Assembly (NCBI GenBank): GCA_016938095.1
Contig: JAFGVG010000193.1
Location: 1 to 5,457, forward strand
Length of the DNA: 5,457 nucleotides
DNA from: Bacteroidales bacterium
GTDB taxonomy: Bacteria; Bacteroidota; Bacteroidia; Bacteroidales; UBA10428
Direction: 5' to 3'
In this document: positions 1 to 5,457 of the stretch, piece by piece
Numbering within the stretch: the first letter of the stretch is position 1
Layout: each line of letters opens with the position of its first letter
Position numbers and translations under genes: made by a program
The notes under the pieces: model-generated
What the model saw: only the letters and a program-made list of their open reading frames with translations
Told to the model about the DNA's origin: nothing
Databases searched by the model: none

Positions 1-834
1 AAGCATGCCCTTTCTGACATTAACCTGACTATTGAAAAAGGCATGTTTGGATTGCTGGGGCCCAATGGCGCCGGCAAATCGAGCCTTATTCGTATACTGG
101 TAACGCTGCTTACACAGACTTCAGGAAGTGTAAAAATCGACGGGTTCGACCTCAGTCGCGATCGGGGTAAAATTCGAAGCATACTCGGCTACCTGCCCCA
201 GGATTTCAGGTTTTTTTCCAGGTTGAAGACCTGGGAGTTTCTCGATTATGCCGCCGGCTTGTCGGGCATGAAATCAAAAACCGCGCGGTTGCAAAAAGTC
301 GATGAATGGCTCGATAAAGTCGGCCTCTTTGATGCCCGCGACCGGCTGGCCAATAATCTTTCGGGCGGTATGAAGCGCAGACTGGGCATAGCCCAGGCGC
401 TGATTGGCAACCCCCGCATTATAATTGTGGATGAACCCACAACCGGACTGGACCCCGAGGAAAGAATACGCTTCAGGAACATATTATCGGATCTTAGTCA
501 TCAGGACGTAATCATTATGCTGTCGACCCATATTGTGGGTGATATTTCCAGCGTCTGTCGCGATCTGGCGCTCCTCAACGAAGGCAGGCTTCAGTTCAAC
601 GGTCCGCCCGAACAACTTGTTGAAAAAGCAAAAGGCCATGTATGGCAGGTCCAGACAGCAGGAGTTGAATACGACAAGCTAAAGGAACAATATGCCGTAA
701 CCTCAACCATACCTACGGATGAAGGCTGGGAAATACAACTGGTAGGGGAACAGATTGATGTTAACAATGCTGTTGCCATTGAACCTAACCTTGAACATGC
801 TTATGTATATTTTATGGAAACAGTAACCGCTTAA
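1..834 (+). CDS. ABC transporter ATP-binding protein (5' end outside window)
   Basis: Cytoplasmic ATPase subunit that would power the membrane protein encoded next. Numbering from the Met at 43, all nucleotide-binding motifs are present: Walker A GPNGAGKS (residues 6-13), Q-loop Gln53 in YLPQDF, signature LSGGM (106-110), Walker B IIIVDE (126-131) with catalytic Glu131, D-loop TGLD, and switch His163 in STH. It therefore looks catalytically competent. The Met at 43 is not the real start: the same frame is open back to position 1 and reads KHALSDINLTIEKG, the usual beta-strand region before Walker A, so probably a few tens of residues are missing. A C-terminal tail of about 70 residues follows the ATPase core and ends LEHAYVYFM, resembling the 'LEDAYLY' ending common in ABC-2 type ATPases. 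The TAA at 832-834 is 18 bp before the permease start, so co-transcription is likely. Family is certain; substrate is unknown. Confidence 0.96.
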   Translation, partial: KHALSDINLTIEKGMFGLLGPNGAGKSSLIRILVTLLTQTSGSVKIDGFDLSRDRGKIRSILGYLPQDFRFFSRLKTWEFLDYAAGLSGMKSKTARLQKVDEWLDKVGLFDARDRLANNLSGGMKRRLGIAQALIGNPRIIIVDEPTTGLDPEERIRFRNILSDLSHQDVIIMLSTHIVGDISSVCRDLALLNEGRLQFNGPPEQLVEKAKGHVWQVQTAGVEYDKLKEQYAVTSTIPTDEGWEIQLVGEQIDVNNAVAIEPNLEHAYVYFMETVTA

Positions 835-852
835 TTTTTACCCTGTCTGTTT

Positions 853-3800
853 ATGTTCAGCAATACCATCCGCATCATTGCCACCTACGAAATGAAAACG
901 CTGCTGCGAAGCTGGTTTTTTCGGATTTTTGCCAGTGGCACTATTTTCGGGCTTGGCATTTTCAATATTGCCATGAATGTCGATTCAAGCGGAGCACCCT
1001 GGATTTACAAAGCGCTTGCTTCATCCATTCCTTATGCCAATCTCATTATTCTGAACCTGGGGCAGGCCATTGTCGCTGTTTTTCTGGCTTCGGAATTTCT
1101 CAAACAGGATCGAAAAAACGACACGGTGGAAGTGATTTATGCCCGACCCATGTCCAACGGGCAATACATAGCCGGAAAAACACTGGGTATACTCACTGTT
1201 TTTCTGTTGCTGAATTTTATTATATTGCTCATGGGAATCGGCTTTTCCTTTCTGGGAAGTGTTTCGTCGCAACGCTTTTTCGCCTACCTGGCCTATCCGC
1301 TACTGATTAGTTTGCCAACCCTTGTGTATATTTTGGGCTTGTCGTTTTTTGTAATGACATTGGTTAAAAACCAGGCTGTAACCTTTATTATCCTTACCGG
1401 ATACATTGCAATTACCGTATTCTACCTGAACAAAAAGGCTTACCACCTGTTCGATTACATTGCCTACCAGGTGCCCATGATGTATTCATCGATCAGCGGC
1501 TTTGGCAACACGGGCGAAATAGTATTGCACCGCGGTATTTACCTGGTTTTGGGTATAGCATTAATTATGCTTACCGTATATAAATTACCGCGTTTGGCGC
1601 AGACGGTCAAATATCACAGGATGCCTTTATGGGGCGGACTTATTCTTTTGGCGGCCGGAATTTTAATGGCTTATGCCTACCTGAATAACAAAAACAGGAT
1701 GCATAGTTTCAGAAATCAGGTTATTGCCCTAAACAATGCTTATGCGCATTATCCGCGAGCCATTACCGATTCGTGCATGCTGGACGTGGAACACCTGGGG
1801 AATTCACTTTCCGTTAAAGCAACCCTTTATGTCAGCAATCATGGCGCGCAACCGGTAGATACACTGATTATGAGTCTTAACCCTGATTTGGAAGTATCAG
1901 AGTTGCGGGTTGATAGCAAGCCATTGGCCTTTACACGAAAAAAGCAGCTTATTTTGGCCATATTACCCGAAACATTGGAAAAAACGGAAGCACTGACTAT
2001 TAACCTGCATTATTTTGGAAGTATCAACGAGGGAATCACTTTCCTCGACCAAAGCGAGGAAGAATTTGACAAAAACCCGGCATTTGAAGTGTTCCGACTG
2101 CGCAAACGCACCGCTTTTCTGCAAAGGAATTTTGTTTGTTTAACAGCTGAATCATTGTGGTATCCAATAACAGGAACGGGTTATGCCTCTGCTTTGCCTG
2201 CGCGGTACGAACCCGATTTTACCCGTTTCAGCCTGAAGGTTAAAACGCGGCCCGGTTTAGTGATTCTTTCACAGGGGAAAATGGACAAAAAAGAAAACGG
2301 TCAGTTTACTTTTTCCCCTGAATTTGCATTGTCCAAAATCACCTTACTGATAGGCAAATACATCGAAAATACCCTTACCGTGGACAGTGTAGCCTACAGC
2401 ATTTTCAGCATGAAAGGGCACGATTATTATAAGCCATATTTCACCAGCTTAGCCGATACATTGCCAACATTGATACGGGAGCTTAAAAAAGAGTATGAGA
2501 CCAACGTTGGCATGGAATACCCGTTCAGACGACTGATGTTGGCCGAGGTTCCGGTGCATTTCTCGCTCGATCATCATTTGTATGCTTATGCTTGCGACGC
2601 TATTCAACCTGAGATGATACTCTATCCGGAAAAAGGAGTGTTGTTTAATTCCTCAGATTTCAAAGCGCGCACGCACCGACTCGAAAAAAATGCAAAAAAC
2701 AATAACGAGGAGGTCATCCCGGTAGACATTCAGAAGGACCTATTTAACCGATTCGTCAAGGATAACTTTTTGGCACAGCGGGGACAGCGGTTTAATTACG
2801 ATGAACTGGTTAACTGGCAAACCTATTCCGTTTTTCCCCAATATCTCACCTTTATCACCCGTCTGGCCAGTGACAGGTGGCCTGTACTGGGGCTGTCTTT
2901 TGAAACTTATATCGGAGAGCGGAATAACAAAGCCGGAAATACCATGCAATGGTATGACAACCTGAGTGCTAATGAAAAAATCAACCTGGAGCTTGCCCAG
3001 TCTTCACTGGGCGAATTGATGGCAACAGGCATTGAAAAGGAAGCCGAAAACGAAGAGAATCCTGTTACCCTGAGAGATGTCATTCAGGTCAAAGGTATTC
3101 ATTTTTTTAATCTGTTGCGGGCCCGCTATGGCGAATCTCAGCTGGATACCTTATTAACCGGCCTGATAGATGATCACCGCCACAAACCCATTCCTTTTGA
3201 AGAACTGAACGGTCGTTTCAACCAGAAATTCAACCAGGAACTGGCCAGTGAAGTCGGGCAGTGGTATGAACAAAAAAATCTTCCCGGGTTTATTATCGGT
3301 AAAATAAACACCTACAAAGTAATGCAGGACGATAATACCCGTTACCAGATACGCTTTACCCTTTCCAATCCCGAACCTGCCGATGGCATGGTTACCCTGA
3401 ATGTGGAGATGAATGATCCCAACCGGAAACAGAATGATTTCGGGCAAGGGGATTTTAATGTTGATTTCTCGCGGCAGCTTTTTCTGCCGGCCAAAACATC
3501 TTTTGAAGTAGGCTACATTTTTAATACCGAACCGGCCAGGATGTCCATTGTAACACATATTTCCAAAAATCTCCCTTACAATTTGGTTTATGGATTTGAA
3601 GGGTTTAATGAAATCCGTAATGCCGATCCATTGGATGATGCGGTTCCCATACCCTTTTTTGAGACAATTAACCATGCCGATGAAGTTGTTGCGGACAATG
3701 AAGACGATGATTTCTCTTTTCTGCAAACTACCGACGAAGCCTATTTAAGGTCGGTTGTTCAGCGGAACAGTAAAAAAAAGTATAAGTACTCTGCCATATG

Positions 3801-4200
3801 GGCATGGAGCCCACCCAGGGAATGGAGGTCTGCACTTCGTTCTGAGTTTTACGGAAGGTACATACATTCGGCACATTATACACGGGCCGGGTCCGGTGAG
3901 CGCACAGCAACCTGGAAAGCCCGTCTGCCGGAAAAAGGCGCTTATGATGTTTTTTTCTATATGGATAAAGTTAATGTTGGATGGCGACGGAGTAACCGGT
4001 CGCCTGATTATAATATCACGGTATACCATGACCATGGTGCTGAAAAGATCAACCAGGTTACGGAAGATATTGATCATGGCTGGCATTACCTGGGTACCTG
4101 GTATATATCCTCCGATACGGCAAAAGTTGAACTTACCAACAAAAGCGGGGGCGATATGATTTTTGCCGATGCTGTTAAATGGGTGCTGAGTCATGAATAG
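853..4200 (+). CDS. ABC-2 permease fused to M1-aminopeptidase-like periplasmic region (no HEXXH) and Golvesin-like C-terminus
   Basis: Inner-membrane subunit of the ABC exporter, 1115 residues. Residues 1-280 hold about seven hydrophobic segments (near 18-41, 62-80, 111-136, 143-170, 174-192, 226-243, 259-277), with the ABC-2-like stretch VEVIYARPMSNGQYIAGK (92-109) between the second and third. Seven segments would place the remaining ~835 residues in the periplasm. Residues ~300-815 follow the order of an M1 aminopeptidase: beta 'saddle' ending in LTINLHYFG (381-389), WYP (436-438), a YPFRRLMLAEVP strand (556-567), QPEMILYPEKG (585-595) where the GAMEN region would fall, and a late VKGIHFFNLLRARYGE helix (746-761). 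No HEXXH occurs anywhere, so peptidase activity is doubtful. A beta-rich segment (~815-915), an acidic linker (941-953) and a Golvesin-like domain (~995-1113, with GWHYLGTWY and FADAVKW) follow. The ATG at 853 fits the first membrane helix; no Shine-Dalgarno is seen, as is usual in Bacteroidota. Permease-M1 fusions are known in this phylum; the function is not established here. Confidence 0.9.
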   Translation: MFSNTIRIIATYEMKTLLRSWFFRIFASGTIFGLGIFNIAMNVDSSGAPWIYKALASSIPYANLIILNLGQAIVAVFLASEFLKQDRKNDTVEVIYARPMSNGQYIAGKTLGILTVFLLLNFIILLMGIGFSFLGSVSSQRFFAYLAYPLLISLPTLVYILGLSFFVMTLVKNQAVTFIILTGYIAITVFYLNKKAYHLFDYIAYQVPMMYSSISGFGNTGEIVLHRGIYLVLGIALIMLTVYKLPRLAQTVKYHRMPLWGGLILLAAGILMAYAYLNNKNRMHSFRNQVIALNNAYAHYPRAITDSCMLDVEHLGNSLSVKATLYVSNHGAQPVDTLIMSLNPDLEVSELRVDSKPLAFTRKKQLILAILPETLEKTEALTINLHYFGSINEGITFLDQSEEEFDKNPAFEVFRLRKRTAFLQRNFVCLTAESLWYPITGTGYASALPARYEPDFTRFSLKVKTRPGLVILSQGKMDKKENGQFTFSPEFALSKITLLIGKYIENTLTVDSVAYSIFSMKGHDYYKPYFTSLADTLPTLIRELKKEYETNVGMEYPFRRLMLAEVPVHFSLDHHLYAYACDAIQPEMILYPEKGVLFNSSDFKARTHRLEKNAKNNNEEVIPVDIQKDLFNRFVKDNFLAQRGQRFNYDELVNWQTYSVFPQYLTFITRLASDRWPVLGLSFETYIGERNNKAGNTMQWYDNLSANEKINLELAQSSLGELMATGIEKEAENEENPVTLRDVIQVKGIHFFNLLRARYGESQLDTLLTGLIDDHRHKPIPFEELNGRFNQKFNQELASEVGQWYEQKNLPGFIIGKINTYKVMQDDNTRYQIRFTLSNPEPADGMVTLNVEMNDPNRKQNDFGQGDFNVDFSRQLFLPAKTSFEVGYIFNTEPARMSIVTHISKNLPYNLVYGFEGFNEIRNADPLDDAVPIPFFETINHADEVVADNEDDDFSFLQTTDEAYLRSVVQRNSKKKYKYSAIWAWSPPREWRSALRSEFYGRYIHSAHYTRAGSGERTATWKARLPEKGAYDVFFYMDKVNVGWRRSNRSPDYNITVYHDHGAEKINQVTEDIDHGWHYLGTWYISSDTAKVELTNKSGGDMIFADAVKWVLSHE

Positions 4201-4256
4201 AACCAAGAACCAAGAGTCAAGAGCCAAGAACCAAGAATCAAGAATCAAGAACCAAG
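4201..4256. repeat. Eight tandem copies of a degenerate 7-bp unit, A[A/G][C/T]CAAG
   Basis: Immediately after the permease stop codon come eight uninterrupted heptamers: AACCAAG, AACCAAG, AGTCAAG, AGCCAAG, AACCAAG, AATCAAG, AATCAAG, AACCAAG. Five of the seven positions never vary. All differences are at positions 2 (A/G) and 3 (C/T) and are transitions only. The next heptamer (GAAATAT) does not match, and the one before (TGAATAG, inside the coding region) matches poorly, so both edges are sharp. The array lies between two genes that appear to belong to one operon and would be transcribed. I see no inverted repeat in it, so it is not a hairpin terminator. On the other strand the unit reads CTTG[A/G][C/T]T. 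Similar heptamer runs between genes of Bacteroidota are familiar to me from memory, but that is unverified here. Confidence 0.93.
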
Positions 4257-4297
4257 GAAATATATTAGAAAACTTGAATCTGAAACAAACAAGTAAT

Positions 4298-5457
4298 ATG
4301 AAGCCATTGATCCCCCTGCTGACATTTATTTTGGCGCTGACAAGTTATTTGCCGGCGCAACAGGTAATGACACTCGAAAGTGCCATGAATACTGCCATGA
4401 AAAACAGTCCCGAAATAATCAAATCGGAACTGAACATGTTGATCAGCAAAGAAAATCTGAATGCCCGTGAGGCAGCCACCAAGTCACTCATTCGCTTTCA
4501 ACTCACCCCGTTCTATTACAGCCAGACACGATCGTTTAACAGTCTGTTTTCGACCTGGAATACTACAGAAACGAAAAAGATATATGGCGATTTTGTTGTT
4601 TCGCAGCCCATTAAGCTTACCGACGGGCGTATTACCCTTCAAAACCAGCTTTCTTTTCAGGATGCTTACAGTGATTACAGTGACACCCGGTCGAAGGGAT
4701 ACAGTAACAACCTGTTTTTGAGCTATTCACAACCTTTGTTTACCTACAACAAGTTGCGGATGGAATTGCGGCAACTGCAACTGACGCTTGAAAATGCAAC
4801 GTTGAGTTATGCCATACAGCGCCTTTATCTCGAAAGGGCAGTGAATCAATATTTTTACACGGTGTATCAACGAAAAATGGCTCTTACCATTGCACAGGAC
4901 GAATACAAAAACCAGGAAAGCAATTACGGGATCATTAAAAGTAAAGTGGAAGGCGGACTATCGGCACGCGAGGAATTGTTGCAGGCAGAGCTCAACTTAA
5001 CCACTGGCAAATCAAATTTACACAATGCACAGGTAGCCCTCGATAATGCAAAGGACGATTTCCGACAGTATATTGGCATGCCCCTGAACGAGGAATTTGA
5101 TATTGAAACAGACATTGGGTTCAATCCCATAATAGTGGATATTGACAAAGCCATACAACATGGTTTGGAATCACGTATGGAATTGCGACAACGAGAGATA
5201 AACATACAAAACAGCAGAGATCAGCTTACAGTAGCCAGGTCAACCAATGAATTTGCCGGAAATATTGATCTTTCCGTTGGTCTGATGGGCGAGAACCCCG
5301 ATCTTCCGCATGTATATGACAAGCCTACGCGCTCGCCCCAGGTAGCTGTAACTTTCAGTATACCTATTTGGGACTGGGGAGAGCGGAAATCGCGGATAAA
5401 AGCAGCCGAAGCAGCCATACAAATCGAAGAAATCAATCTCGGCGTGGAACGCACCAA
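4298..5457 (+). CDS. TolC family outer-membrane efflux protein (3' end outside window)
   Basis: Outer-membrane channel component, probably the exit duct for the upstream ABC exporter. The frame is open from the ATG at 4298 to the right edge without a stop, giving 386 complete codons; the family usually runs to about 420-490 residues, so the C-terminus is missing. The start is chosen because it yields a classic signal peptide: MKP, a hydrophobic core (residues 4-17), then YLPAQQ with likely cleavage near residue 20. There is no lipobox Cys. MTLESAMNTAMKNSPEI (24-40) is the typical first helix of the family. Long amphipathic helices (about 155-256) contain the VEGGLSAREELLQAE stretch (217-231), as in TolC helices. 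A second repeat begins with DIDKAIQHGLESRMELRQ (281-298), and SIPIWDWGERKSRIKAAEA (354-372) matches the conserved 'P-W-D-W-G-R' strand-to-helix turn. No Shine-Dalgarno is seen; the leader is A-rich. The 97-bp spacing from the permease includes the heptamer array. Confidence 0.93.
   Translation, partial: MKPLIPLLTFILALTSYLPAQQVMTLESAMNTAMKNSPEIIKSELNMLISKENLNAREAATKSLIRFQLTPFYYSQTRSFNSLFSTWNTTETKKIYGDFVVSQPIKLTDGRITLQNQLSFQDAYSDYSDTRSKGYSNNLFLSYSQPLFTYNKLRMELRQLQLTLENATLSYAIQRLYLERAVNQYFYTVYQRKMALTIAQDEYKNQESNYGIIKSKVEGGLSAREELLQAELNLTTGKSNLHNAQVALDNAKDDFRQYIGMPLNEEFDIETDIGFNPIIVDIDKAIQHGLESRMELRQREINIQNSRDQLTVARSTNEFAGNIDLSVGLMGENPDLPHVYDKPTRSPQVAVTFSIPIWDWGERKSRIKAAEAAIQIEEINLGVERT

Noticed and set aside
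43..45. ATG at 43 as the start of the ABC ATPase
   Set aside because: It would begin one strand before Walker A and drop the N-terminal beta region, and the frame is open to the left edge with typical ATPase sequence.
3154..3726. 190-codon open frame on the - strand
   Set aside because: Lies wholly inside the permease gene, whose frame has clear family motifs there. The translation shows no recognisable domain and looks like an antisense shadow.
3755..4159. 134-codon + strand frame overlapping the permease C-terminus
   Set aside because: Out-of-frame shadow; the permease frame carries the conserved domain residues over the same stretch.
3745..4248. 167-codon open frame on the - strand running through the heptamer array
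   Set aside because: Its start (LDSWFLALDSWF) is just the repeat read backwards, and the rest is antisense to the Golvesin-like domain.
4201..4256. CRISPR array
   Set aside because: The units are 7 bp and contiguous with no spacers; this is a simple tandem repeat.
4261..4268. TATATTAG as a Bacteroidota -7 promoter element (TAnnTTTG) for the TolC gene
   Set aside because: One mismatch to the fixed bases, and no TTG-type -33 element at the right distance because that stretch is occupied by the CAAG repeats. An internal promoter is not supported.
4272..4294. Small inverted repeat ACTTG...CAAGT before the TolC start
   Set aside because: Only a 5-bp stem with a 13-nt loop, AT-rich and without a T-tract; expected by chance and too weak for a terminator or start-site hairpin.

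Overview
The window looks like part of an export/efflux operon of a Bacteroidota bacterium, probably Bacteroidales or Marinilabiliales-like (inferred from protein architecture, not from a search). Three points suggest this: an ABC-2 permease joined in one chain to an M1-aminopeptidase-like periplasmic region, a Golvesin-like C-terminal domain, and translation starts without any purine-rich Shine-Dalgarno sequence. Base composition is moderate and looks even across the three genes. All genes are on the + strand.

Layout: (1) positions 1-834 hold the 3' part of an ABC ATPase gene whose frame is open through the left edge. (2) After an 18-bp gap, 853-4200 encodes a 1115-residue protein: about seven N-terminal membrane segments, a large M1-peptidase-like periplasmic region with no HEXXH zinc motif, a beta-rich segment, an acidic linker and a Golvesin-like C-terminal domain. 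(3) Positions 4201-4256 are exactly eight tandem copies of a degenerate 7-bp unit, starting on the first base after the stop codon. (4) From 4298 to the right edge runs a TolC-family outer-membrane efflux protein gene with a clear signal peptide and no stop inside the window.

Working together (inference): the ATPase and the permease form an inner-membrane ABC-2 exporter, and the TolC-like protein would be its outer-membrane exit duct. No periplasmic adaptor (HlyD/MacA type) is visible in the window. It may lie just outside, or the roughly 840-residue periplasmic part of the permease may take part in bridging. The substrate cannot be told from the sequence. The most unusual points are the apparently catalytically dead M1-like region fused to a transporter, its Golvesin-like tail, and the strictly phased heptamer array between the permease and TolC genes.
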